Shown piece after piece: positions 7,993 to 14,563 of a stretch of 17,281 nt of DNA. The translations under genes were made by a program, and so were the position numbers. The first letter of the stretch is position 1. Each line of letters begins with the position of its first letter. The stretch spans positions 1 through 17,281 of the forward strand of contig JBNAWB010000063.1 in assembly GCA_049699975.1 (NCBI GenBank). Reading direction: 5' to 3'. The DNA is from CAZAGD01 sp049699975 (GTDB lineage Bacteria; Desulfobacterota; SM23-61). Below the pieces are notes generated by a model. That model saw nothing but the letters and a program-made list of their open reading frames with translations. It had not been told where the DNA came from and made no database searches.

Positions 7993-9099
7993 ATGAAGAG
8001 AACCGCTCAAGCTAGTATTTTAAAAAGTTTTAATAATCCTTTAGTGGTCCAGAGCTATCCGCTTCTGGATCCTGAGCCAGGCGCGGCCATTGCTCGAGTT
8101 CTTTTAGCAGGAGTCTGCGGAAGTGATGTGCATCTTCAACATGGCCATTACCCCATCCCCCTACCCAATATACTTGGCCATGAGACCGTAGGAGTTATTG
8201 AGAAAATTGGCGGAATGGAAATTAAAGATCTATATGGAAATCCCCTTCAGGAAGGAGACCTTGTTTTAATTATGTCCAGCATTCCCTGTGGGCAATGTTA
8301 TTTTTGCCGTGTTCTGGCTCAACGCAACTTATGCGAAAAAAGATTTGTTTATGGTGTTAGCCGAAGTTCTAACGATCCCCCTCATTTTTGCGGCGGCTAT
8401 GGCGAATTTTTGTACCTTTTCCCTGGCACTGGTTTAATAAAAATCCCCTCCCATCTAACTCCAGAAGAAGCTATTTCCTTAGGGTGCGCTGGCCCTACAG
8501 CTGTTAACGGAGTGCTTTATCAAACTAAAATTACCGCCGGAGATGTGGTAGTAATTCAAGGGGCTGGTCCCGTAGGAATTGCGGCGGCCTTGATCGCCCG
8601 AATCTCTGGAGCAAAAAAAATTCTTCTTCTCGGCGGCCCGGCTTCGCGTATAGATTTTATCGAGAGAAGAAAATTAGCCGATTGGTCTTTAAACATTTTT
8701 GAGGTAACGGCACCTGAAGAAAGAGTGAAAATGGTGATCGAACAAACAGAGGGGAAACGGGGGGCAGATGTTGTTTTAGAATGTGCCGGCTTCCCAGAGG
8801 CTGTTCAAGAAGGGTGGAAGATGGTTCGGCGAGATGGTAAATATCTTGTTTTGGGTCATTATACTGATAGGGGCCCCATTATGCTCAACCCCAGTATCAT
8901 TACCCAAAAGCAGATGAAAATTTTCGGAAGTTGGGCTTTTGTGGAACCTCACTATCTTAGATATGTTGAATTGCTCCCTTTATTTAAACGTTTCTTCCCC
9001 TTAGAAGAAATGATCACTTTCTTCTCTTTAGCAGAAACGAACCAAGCCTTGCGTGCCGTGGAAAATGGAGAGGTTATTAAAGCAGTTATTCGCCCCTAA
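7993..9099 (+). CDS. Zinc-dependent medium-chain dehydrogenase (alcohol/polyol dehydrogenase type)
   Basis: This 368-residue enzyme probably oxidises a secondary alcohol or hydroxy-acid carbon using NAD(P). Catalytic zinc ligands can be placed: C42 in GVCGSDVH and H63-E64 in LGHETVGV, with C165 in GCAGPT a candidate for the third ligand. The structural zinc site is complete with C99, C102, C105 and C114, the last spacing being eight residues. The Rossmann domain carries GAGPVG at 190-195, followed by GADVVLECAG. AAAGGAG precedes the ATG, and the gene follows the TRAP large subunit by about 40 bases, so it is probably in the same operon and may act on the imported compound. It resembles threonine/sorbitol dehydrogenase-like members, but I cannot assign a substrate. 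Confidence 0.9.
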   Translation: MKRTAQASILKSFNNPLVVQSYPLLDPEPGAAIARVLLAGVCGSDVHLQHGHYPIPLPNILGHETVGVIEKIGGMEIKDLYGNPLQEGDLVLIMSSIPCGQCYFCRVLAQRNLCEKRFVYGVSRSSNDPPHFCGGYGEFLYLFPGTGLIKIPSHLTPEEAISLGCAGPTAVNGVLYQTKITAGDVVVIQGAGPVGIAAALIARISGAKKILLLGGPASRIDFIERRKLADWSLNIFEVTAPEERVKMVIEQTEGKRGADVVLECAGFPEAVQEGWKMVRRDGKYLVLGHYTDRGPIMLNPSIITQKQMKIFGSWAFVEPHYLRYVELLPLFKRFFPLEEMITFFSLAETNQALRAVENGEVIKAVIRP

Positions 9100-9292
9100 A
9101 GACCATGATAAAATTTTGTCTTAAAAGAGCTTCTTATTGGCCATTATTTGGATATTTAGGCTGAGTTATCCATGAAAGCGGCCTTAATCTTTTTTGCCCT
9201 TTTCCTTTTTTAAGGATTAAAGCAATACTTTTATGAGCTAGCCATAGACTAATCATTTGCTCAAAGATAATAAGCCCTTTAAGTTATTAAAG
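9100..9292. other. Non-coding stretch after the dehydrogenase gene
   Basis: I see no gene here. The stretch is A+T-rich with T-runs near 9188-9213 flanked by short arms (TTAATC and GATTAA), which could slow transcription but do not form a convincing intrinsic terminator. It leads directly into the palindromic repeat at 9293. Confidence 0.5.
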
Positions 9293-9381
9293 TAAAGGGG
9301 ACGGTTCTCTTTATTTTGTTTTTAATCCTTCTCCCGAAAGGAATCTTTCTCTTTTTTAAATAACCAGAACCGTCCCCTTTA
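9293..9381 (+). repeat. Full copy 2 of the palindromic repeat (MITE/REP-like, 89 bp)
   Basis: The ends are a perfect 16-base inverted repeat: TAAAGGGGACGGTTCT at 9293-9308 and its complement at 9366-9381. After two mismatched bases the pairing extends through TTATTT (9311-9316 with 9358-9363). An inner hairpin GAAAG-GAAT-CTTTC lies at 9336-9349. The same element is present inverted at 11570-11655 and truncated at 1-52. Copies differ mainly in homopolymer length. A mobile, non-autonomous element is the likely identity; no transposase for it is in the window. Confidence 0.9.
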
Positions 9382-9382
9382 T

Positions 9383-9556
9383 CACAAGACTATAAAAAGA
9401 AGGCTAGACAGAGTCTTAAATTTTGAAGAAATATTTAATCCTGATACTTTTCCTTATAAGAAGTCCCCATCTTGGCCAAGCAAAAGATTTTCAATATTAG
9501 CACAAGACAGTTCGGAAGGAATGATTATCAATCAAAAACATATAATTGACAAATGA
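9383..9556 (+). pseudogene. Possible 3' remnant of an unrecognised gene
   Basis: One frame stays open for 57 codons from the edge of the repeat to TGA at 9554-9556, ending in GMIINQKHIIDK. It has no start codon near its left end and runs into the palindromic repeat, as if the repeat replaced the front of a gene. The composition (charged and aromatic residues such as FEEIFNPDTFPYKKSPSWPS) looks protein-like. I do not recognise the family. Chance openness in A+T-rich DNA is a real alternative. Confidence 0.25.
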
Positions 9557-9574
9557 TGAATAGTGTTGTAAAGT
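9546..9574 (+). promoter_or_regulatory. Promoter of the methyltransferase/endonuclease operon
   Basis: A perfect -35 box TTGACA (9546-9551) is followed after 17 bases by TAAAGT (9569-9574), a 4/6 match to the -10 consensus. The ATG lies 28 bases further on with GGAG at 9591-9594. This is the best sigma70-like promoter in the window and sits inside the repeat-bounded island, so the module carries its own promoter. Confidence 0.55.
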
Positions 9575-9601
9575 TTTTAAAAATTTATCTGGAGAGCAAA
9601 A

Positions 9602-10702
9602 ATGGGAGAAAAAATAAATTTTACCACACGAGAGACAGCCAAATATTTAGGCATTAGCATATCCACTATTTATAGAATGGAAAAAAAGGGATTAATATCA
9701 GCAATTAGAACACCTGGTGGTCAAAGACGGTTTAGTAAAAAAAGTATAGAAGAATATTTAAAAAAATGCCGCAAAATCGAGGCTCCTCAAAATCCGAGCA
9801 AATACAAGAAGAAAAATCTTTTGTTAAAAGAGGCAGAAGAGAACTATGCCTCTGAAATTGATAATGTCCCCTTACCAATGGATACTTCTGATACTTTTCA
9901 AGACAAAGAACTTTTTTTCCAAAAAGATTCAATTTGGATATATAATGCGGACTTTTTAAAAACAGAATGTATTAAAAAAGATTCAGTAGATTTAATCGTG
10001 ACCTCCCCACCTTATAATGTTGATATTAGATACAACTCCTATGATGACACAATTCCTTATGATATATATCTTGAATTCACTGATAAATGGCTTAGAAAAG
10101 CCTACAAAGTCCTAAAAGACGATGGGCGTTTATGTTTAAATATTCCATTAGATAAAAATAAAGGGGGGCAGCAAAGTGTGTATGCTGACATTACGAATAT
10201 AGCCAAAGAAGTGGGTTTCAAATATCACTCTACAATTATATGGAATGAGCAGAACATTTCGAGGAGAACCGCATGGGGTTCTTGGCTTTCCGCTACTGCG
10301 CCTTATGTAATTGCACCAGTGGAAACAATTGTCATTCTCTATAAAAAAAGTTGGAAAAAGACAAGTGGAAGCGGCAAATCAGATATAACGAGGAAGGAAT
10401 TTATGGAATGGACAAATGGCGTTTGGAATTTTATGGGGGAAAGTAAAAAGAGAGTAGGACATCCAGCTCCTTTTCCTGTTGAATTACCCAGAAGATGTAT
10501 AAAATTATTTACATTTACGGATGATACTGTTCTTGACCCATTTGTGGGAAGTGGTTCAACCTTACTCGCCTGTTTACAAACAGGCAGGAAAGGGATTGGC
10601 ATTGATATCGATAAAAAATATTGTGAACTTGCCAAAAAGCGCCTTATTAATGAGGGAAATATAAACCAGCTCAAGCTTAATATTTCTCTCGGAGGCAGAT
10701 AA
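9602..10702 (+). CDS. DNA methyltransferase (beta-class order, N4-C or N6-A) with N-terminal HTH domain
   Basis: This 366-residue protein should transfer a methyl group from S-adenosylmethionine to an amino group of a base in a specific DNA site, protecting it from the nuclease encoded next. Residues 7-58 form an excisionase/MerR-like HTH (FTTRETAKYLGISISTIYRM, then RTPGGQRRFSKKSIEEYL). A charged linker runs to about residue 105. The catalytic motif IV TSPPY is at 134-138, and the SAM-binding motif DPFVGSGST follows much later at 312-320, then GIGIDIDKKY; this order is that of beta-class amino-methyltransferases. A WGSWLSATAPYVIAPVE block lies between. Which base is methylated, and the site, cannot be read off. 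The HTH may help target DNA or autoregulate the operon. Base composition is visibly A+T-richer than flanking genes. The stop overlaps the next start by one base. Confidence 0.9.
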   Translation: MGEKINFTTRETAKYLGISISTIYRMEKKGLISAIRTPGGQRRFSKKSIEEYLKKCRKIEAPQNPSKYKKKNLLLKEAEENYASEIDNVPLPMDTSDTFQDKELFFQKDSIWIYNADFLKTECIKKDSVDLIVTSPPYNVDIRYNSYDDTIPYDIYLEFTDKWLRKAYKVLKDDGRLCLNIPLDKNKGGQQSVYADITNIAKEVGFKYHSTIIWNEQNISRRTAWGSWLSATAPYVIAPVETIVILYKKSWKKTSGSGKSDITRKEFMEWTNGVWNFMGESKKRVGHPAPFPVELPRRCIKLFTFTDDTVLDPFVGSGSTLLACLQTGRKGIGIDIDKKYCELAKKRLINEGNINQLKLNISLGGR

Positions 10703-11283
10703 TGAGGAAAAGCATCAGTAAGTTAATCATGGAATATTTTCAAATGCATCCCAAGGAAGATTTAAAACATGGGCCTGTGGTCGATTGGGTTACAGAAGAG
10801 TATCTGAAAGAAAATCCTGAGCCTCCGAGAGATCCATGGCGGGCTATTAGAAAGTTACATCAAGAAGGAAAATTGATTAAGGTGAAAAAAGGTGTTTATC
10901 GCTATGATCCTGAGCAATTAAATGAAGCTCAGTTGCCAGATTTTCCTCCAGAAATTAAAGAAGAAATATTTAGACGTGACAATTATAGATGTGTTGTTTG
11001 CGGAAGAGGCAAGGAAGATGGAGTAGAAATATGTGCTGACCATATTAAGCCAAAGGATAAAGGCGGAGATAATTCTCTTGAAAATGGACAAACCTTATGT
11101 ATGGAGCATAATCTGATTAAAAAGAATTATTCTCAGACTGAAGCGGGCAAACGATATTTTATTAAAATGTATAAACAAGCATTATTAAATAACGATGAAA
11201 AGATGATAAAATTTTGTGCGGATATTTTTGATATTTACAATCAACATAAAATAAATAGTCATATTAAAAGGCCAGACAAATAA
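10702..11283 (+). CDS. HNH endonuclease, probable restriction partner of the methyltransferase
   Basis: This 193-residue protein probably cuts double-stranded DNA. The N-terminal 70 residues look like a small winged-helix-type domain (PWRAIRKLHQEGKLIKVKKG, then VYRYDP). The HNH/zinc finger domain runs from about 86 to 141: RRDNYRCVVC gives C97 and C100, ADHIKPKDKGG gives D113 and H114 (the likely metal/general-base histidine), N128 follows, and LCMEHN supplies C133, H136 and N137. Here the second zinc pair is Cys-x-x-His rather than the commoner Cys-x-x-Cys. Its ATG overlaps the methyltransferase stop (TAATG), with GGAGGC 6 bases upstream, so the two are translationally coupled with methylase made first. 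Pairing with a methyltransferase makes a type II restriction enzyme the best guess; cleavage specificity is unknown. Confidence 0.85.
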   Translation: MRKSISKLIMEYFQMHPKEDLKHGPVVDWVTEEYLKENPEPPRDPWRAIRKLHQEGKLIKVKKGVYRYDPEQLNEAQLPDFPPEIKEEIFRRDNYRCVVCGRGKEDGVEICADHIKPKDKGGDNSLENGQTLCMEHNLIKKNYSQTEAGKRYFIKMYKQALLNNDEKMIKFCADIFDIYNQHKINSHIKRPDK

Positions 11284-11348
11284 AACTTTCGGTCATATTA
11301 AACTGATATAAATAATTAGTGATAGAGAGCAGGCGCTTTAAAGTATGA

Positions 11349-11477
11349 AGGTCGGCCACGACTCGATTCCGAGAAGTTGATTATAACAAGTTTTACGTTC
11401 ATTCTGGGCTTGGATATATGAGTCCGGAGGAAGATGAAGCTTTGTGTCATGAAAAGACATTAATGATTGCAGTATGA
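11349..11477 (+). pseudogene. Decayed C-terminal tail of an IS3-type transposase
   Basis: The frame through 11379 reads VDYNKFYVHSGLGYMSPEE, which matches the well-known end of IS3-family DDE transposases (a Y-N-x-x-R-x-H-S-x-L-G-Y-x-S-P-x-E pattern). Only about 40 codons are open between stops, with no start and no catalytic D, D or E remaining, so it is a relic. It lies between the HNH gene and the inverted repeat copy, marking an old insertion site. I see no terminal repeats of that insertion sequence. Confidence 0.7.
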
Positions 11478-11569
11478 AACCTCTACACCTTTGGGCTATA
11501 AAAAATGTCTTGTAAAATGTGCCGTAGTCCATTTGATTTCATAAATCCGTTAATAGAGGGTAAGTAATA

Positions 11570-11655
11570 TAAAGGGGACGGTTCTGGTTATTTAAAAAGA
11601 GAAAGATTCCTTTCGGGAGAAGGATTAAAAAAAATAAAGAGAACCGTCCCCTTTA
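11570..11655 (-). repeat. Full copy 3 of the palindromic repeat, inverted (86 bp)
   Basis: This is the reverse complement of the 9293-9381 element with the same 16-base ends (TAAAGGGGACGGTTCT at 11570-11585 and its complement at 11640-11655). The differences seen are lengths of T-runs and one G/T position beside them. With copy 2 it brackets the methyltransferase/HNH genes as an inverted pair about 2.4 kb apart. Confidence 0.9.
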
Positions 11656-11677
11656 CTTTTGAAATTTGTACCTACTT

Positions 11678-11893
11678 CAGGCGGGAGGGAGAGAGGCTCA
11701 TTAAAATGAGGCACTGGTTCTTTCATTGGTCCGGGCGGGGAATAAAAATCTCTATTTAAAAATACTGAGCATTATTCAGGTTTTTGTTTTCCAGACAAGT
11801 TTATCCCCGCCGTTCATGGCGGAGAAAAGGTGGGTAAGAAGGAAATAAGCAATTCCCGGCCGATTTTAATTTCGCCTCTCCCCCTCCCGCCTG
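11678..11893. repeat. Inverted pair of a 19-base G-rich repeat enclosing about 180 bp
   Basis: CAGGCGGGAGGGAGAGAGG at 11678-11696 is answered by the complement of CAGGCGGGAGGGGGAGAGG at 11875-11893, a 19-base inverted pair with one mismatch. The interior has no gene; it holds a small hairpin CCGCC-GTTCAT-GGCGG at 11817-11832. The same 19-mer, exact to the 11875 copy, ends the window at 17263-17281. The enclosed 216 bases could be a MITE-like element or two separate dispersed repeats; no target duplication is visible. Confidence 0.6.
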
Positions 11894-11946
11894 TCCCCTG
11901 CTGGTGAGAAAAATTAAAACTGATCGACGGTCAGATATTTTCTCTA

Positions 11947-11976
11947 TTGACATATAAGCTGAAAAAAGGTTAAAAA
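11947..11976 (+). promoter_or_regulatory. Probable promoter for acpP and following genes
   Basis: A perfect TTGACA at 11947-11952 is followed after 18 bases by TAAAAA (11971-11976), a 4/6 match to the -10 box. It lies about 55 bases before the acpP start codon and after the last repeat, where a promoter for this housekeeping run is expected. Confidence 0.45.
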
Positions 11977-12032
11977 AATCATCTTAATGGCAATACTTAA
12001 AAAGGAGAAAGACTTCATAAGGAGGTGGAAAA

Positions 12033-12269
12033 GTGGAAAAATCAGTGGAGCGCAGGGTGATCGAGATCATCGTCGAGCAGTTAGGAGTAAGTGAAGAAGA
12101 AGTAACTCCCGAAGCTTCCTTCGTTGATGATCTTGGCGCCGATTCTTTAGACTTAGTAGAGTTAATCATGGCTATGGAAGAAGAATTCGGCCTGGAAATT
12201 TCTGACGAAGATGCGGAAAAGATTCAAACTGTGCAGGATGTAATTAATTATATAAATGAACGGATATAA
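12033..12269 (+). CDS. acpP: Acyl carrier protein
   Basis: This 78-residue acidic protein carries growing fatty acyl chains as thioesters on a 4'-phosphopantetheine arm. The attachment site is Ser38 in the invariant DSLD motif (VDDLGADSLDLVELIMAMEE), and the four-helix ACP pattern with the acidic recognition helix is complete. Translation starts at GTG 12033, preceded by an excellent Shine-Dalgarno (AAGGAGGTG). The gene stands directly before fabF, the classical arrangement. High expression would suit the strong ribosome site. Length and motif leave little room for another assignment. Confidence 0.97.
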   Translation: MEKSVERRVIEIIVEQLGVSEEEVTPEASFVDDLGADSLDLVELIMAMEEEFGLEISDEDAEKIQTVQDVINYINERI

Positions 12270-12364
12270 ACGGAAAGGACAATGTTGGCCAAGATAGAAG
12301 AGGTTTAACGGATGGTATTGGTTATATTTAGGCAGGATGACGATTTGGCAGGCGGAGGAGTTTT

Positions 12365-13609
12365 ATGCTAAAGCGGAGGGTGGTGGTTACGGGCTTAGGC
12401 ATGGTCTCACCATTGGGGACTGGTGTAGATAAAACGTGGCAAGCGCTTATTCAAGGGAAATCAGGTGTAGCCAGGATTACTAAGTTTGATCCGACGGGGT
12501 TTGAAACCCAGATTGCGGCGGAAGTAAAAGATTTTGTCCCGGAGAATTTCATTGAGAAAAAAGAATTAAAGCGCATGGATATTTTTATCCAATATGCCAT
12601 GGCCTCCGCCCTCATGGCCATGGAAGATGCGCAGTTAAAAATAACCCCAGCCAATGCGGATCGCGTAGGCGTTGTGGTGGGCGCAGGACTGGGGGGACTG
12701 ACGACCATCGAAGCCTTCCATAAAGTACTTTTGGAAAAAGGGCCCTCCCGGATTTCTCCCTTTTTTATACCTTCTTTAATTGTTAATGAGGCCCCGGGCA
12801 TGATTTCCATGCGGTTTGGAGCCAAGGGGCCTAATACATCTGTAGTTACCGCCTGCGCTACGGGTAACCATAATATTGGGGACTCTTGGCGAATGATCCA
12901 AAGAGGAGACGCCGATGCGATAATTACCGGAGGCGTGGAAGCCACGATAACGCCGCTGGCGGTAAGTGGGTTTAACGCCATGAAGGCCCTCTCGACCCGC
13001 AATCATGAGCCCGAAAAGGCCTCCCGCCCCTTTGACCGAGACCGAGACGGGTTTGTCATTGGTGAGGGTTGTGGGATCATTATCTTAGAAGAACTGCAGC
13101 ATGCTTTAGATCGGGGAGCAAAGATCTATGCGGAAATTGTGGGTTATGGACTTAACGGTGATGCCTACCACATAACGGCTCCTGCGCCGGACGGTGAGGG
13201 AGCCGCCCGCTGTATGGCCATGGCTTTAAGGAGCGCGGGGATGGAGCCCACAGAAGTAGATTATATCAATGCCCACGGCACTTCTACCTACTATAATGAT
13301 ATCTACGAAACCATGGCCATTAAAACTGTCTTCAAAGAACATGCCTATAAATTAGCGATAAGCTCCACCAAGTCGATGACTGGTCATCTTTTAGGGGGAG
13401 CTGGAGGAATAGAAGCAATTTTCACTATTTTGACTATCTATCATGGGATAATCCCCCCTACCATAAATTATGAAAATCCTGATCCTGATTGTGATTTAGA
13501 TTATGTCCCGAATGTAGCCAGGAAGGCTGAGGTCCGCGTAGCCCTATCGAATTCTTTTGGCTTCGGGGGTACTAATGCGGTCTTGGTCTTCAAGAAGTTT
13601 GAGCCTTAA
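12365..13609 (+). CDS. fabF: 3-oxoacyl-ACP synthase II
   Basis: This 414-residue condensing enzyme elongates acyl-ACP with malonyl-ACP in type II fatty acid synthesis. The Cys-His-His catalytic triad is intact: C164 in TACATGNHNIG, H304 in NAHGTSTYYND and H341 in STKSMTGHLLGGAGG (compare C163, H303 and H340 in E. coli FabF), with K336 also present. The C-terminal SNSFGFGGTNAVLVF is typical. Around the cysteine the usual ATGTHAIG reads ATGNHNIG, a mild departure from common FabF sequences. GGAGGAG lies 5 bases before the ATG, 95 bases after acpP. The next gene starts two bases after its stop. Confidence 0.96.
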   Translation: MLKRRVVVTGLGMVSPLGTGVDKTWQALIQGKSGVARITKFDPTGFETQIAAEVKDFVPENFIEKKELKRMDIFIQYAMASALMAMEDAQLKITPANADRVGVVVGAGLGGLTTIEAFHKVLLEKGPSRISPFFIPSLIVNEAPGMISMRFGAKGPNTSVVTACATGNHNIGDSWRMIQRGDADAIITGGVEATITPLAVSGFNAMKALSTRNHEPEKASRPFDRDRDGFVIGEGCGIIILEELQHALDRGAKIYAEIVGYGLNGDAYHITAPAPDGEGAARCMAMALRSAGMEPTEVDYINAHGTSTYYNDIYETMAIKTVFKEHAYKLAISSTKSMTGHLLGGAGGIEAIFTILTIYHGIIPPTINYENPDPDCDLDYVPNVARKAEVRVALSNSFGFGGTNAVLVFKKFEP

Positions 13610-13611
13610 AA

Positions 13612-14088
13612 ATGAAGCTGATAATTGGCAGTGATCATGCCGGGTTTGAACTTAAAGAATATTTGTTAACTGTTTTACGCGCCCGAGAAATTGAGGTAGT
13701 TGATTGGGGTGTGGCCGACGAAACTCCGGCTGATTATCCAGATATAGGCCAAGCAGTGGCTGAGAAAATTTCTCGCCAAGAATTTGACTGCGGCATCTTA
13801 ATTTGCGGCACAGGAATTGGTATGTCTATTGTGGCCAACCGCTTTCCCGGGGTAAGAGCAGCCCTCTGCCATGATCTGTATACGGCGCGCTTAAGTAGAG
13901 AGCATAATGATGCTAACCTTTTGGTCTTAGGCGGACGTCTCTTGGGGAAAGGATTGGCGAAAGAGATTTTGCAAGTTTGGTTAGATACCGAGTTCCAGGG
14001 CGGGCATCATCAAAGAAGGATAGCCAAAATAAATTCTCTCGACCAAAAAATAAGAAACAAAAATTACCCCTCTAAGCGGCCATCATGA
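13612..14088 (+). CDS. rpiB: Ribose-5-phosphate isomerase B
   Basis: This 158-residue protein belongs to the RpiB/LacAB family and should interconvert ribose 5-phosphate and ribulose 5-phosphate in the pentose phosphate pathway. The family signatures are all seen: GSDHAGFELK at 6-15, the active-site loop CGTGIGMS with C65 at 65-72, and LSREHNDANLLVLGGR from 94. It starts two bases after the fabF stop with no strong ribosome site of its own, so translation is probably coupled. The last 15-20 residues extend a little beyond the usual length of about 145-150. rpiB next to fabF or glyA is common in Desulfobacterota-like genomes. Confidence 0.94.
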   Translation: MKLIIGSDHAGFELKEYLLTVLRAREIEVVDWGVADETPADYPDIGQAVAEKISRQEFDCGILICGTGIGMSIVANRFPGVRAALCHDLYTARLSREHNDANLLVLGGRLLGKGLAKEILQVWLDTEFQGGHHQRRIAKINSLDQKIRNKNYPSKRPS

Positions 14089-14107
14089 TGAGGTATTAAA
14101 TAAGTTT

Positions 14108-14560
14108 ATGGCCAGTCGTCCTACTTGGGAAGATTATTTTATGGAGATCACCCGCTTAGTAGCTAAAAGATCAACATGTCTCCGGCGCCAAGTAGGAGCC
14201 ATTTTGGTGATGGAGAAAAGGATATTGGCTACGGGCTATAATGGGGCCCCTTCCGGATTAGCCCATTGCTTAGAGATTGGCTGCCTGCGCGAAAAAAACC
14301 AGATACCTTCGGGCGAACGTCATGAACTTTGTCGGGGATTGCACGCGGAACAAAATGCAATTATTCAAGCTGCTTATCATGGTATCCGCATCAACGGAGC
14401 TATTCTTTACTGCACTAATCTTCCTTGCATTATTTGTACTAAAATGATCATTAACGCGGGGATCAAGGAGATCATTTTTGAGAGTGGTTACGCTGATCCG
14501 CTGGCGCAAGAAATGCTTCTGGAGGCCCATATTCCGGTGCGCCAATGGCCAAGGAGATGA
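14108..14560 (+). CDS. Deoxycytidylate (dCMP) deaminase, ComEB-like
   Basis: This 150-residue zinc enzyme should convert dCMP to dUMP, feeding thymidylate synthesis. The cytidine deaminase fold motifs are complete: H79-A-E81 (GLHAEQNAI), with H79 as zinc ligand and E81 as proton shuttle, and P106-C107-I-I-C110, giving the other two zinc ligands. The N-terminal stretch RPTWEDYFMEITRLVAKRST and the internal GYNGAPSGLAHC, then IPSGERHELCRG, are characteristic of dCMP deaminases rather than tRNA or guanine deaminases. The ATG has only a weak ribosome site and lies 19 bases after rpiB. In related genomes this gene is often followed by nrdR and riboflavin genes; here envelope-related genes follow instead. 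Confidence 0.93.
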   Translation: MASRPTWEDYFMEITRLVAKRSTCLRRQVGAILVMEKRILATGYNGAPSGLAHCLEIGCLREKNQIPSGERHELCRGLHAEQNAIIQAAYHGIRINGAILYCTNLPCIICTKMIINAGIKEIIFESGYADPLAQEMLLEAHIPVRQWPRR

Positions 14561-14563
14561 AAA

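Noticed and set aside
9099..9125. Hairpin AAGAC...GTCTT after the dehydrogenase as an intrinsic terminator
   Set aside because: Arms are only five bases, the loop is long and A+T-rich, and no T-run follows.
11338..11532. Minus-strand 64-codon frame
   Set aside because: The opposite strand carries a recognisable IS3 transposase tail, so this frame is its shadow.
12451..13002. Long open frame on the minus strand (183 codons)
   Set aside because: It lies wholly antisense to fabF, whose catalytic motifs are intact, and shows no recognisable domain or ribosome site. It is a by-product of codon bias in fabF.
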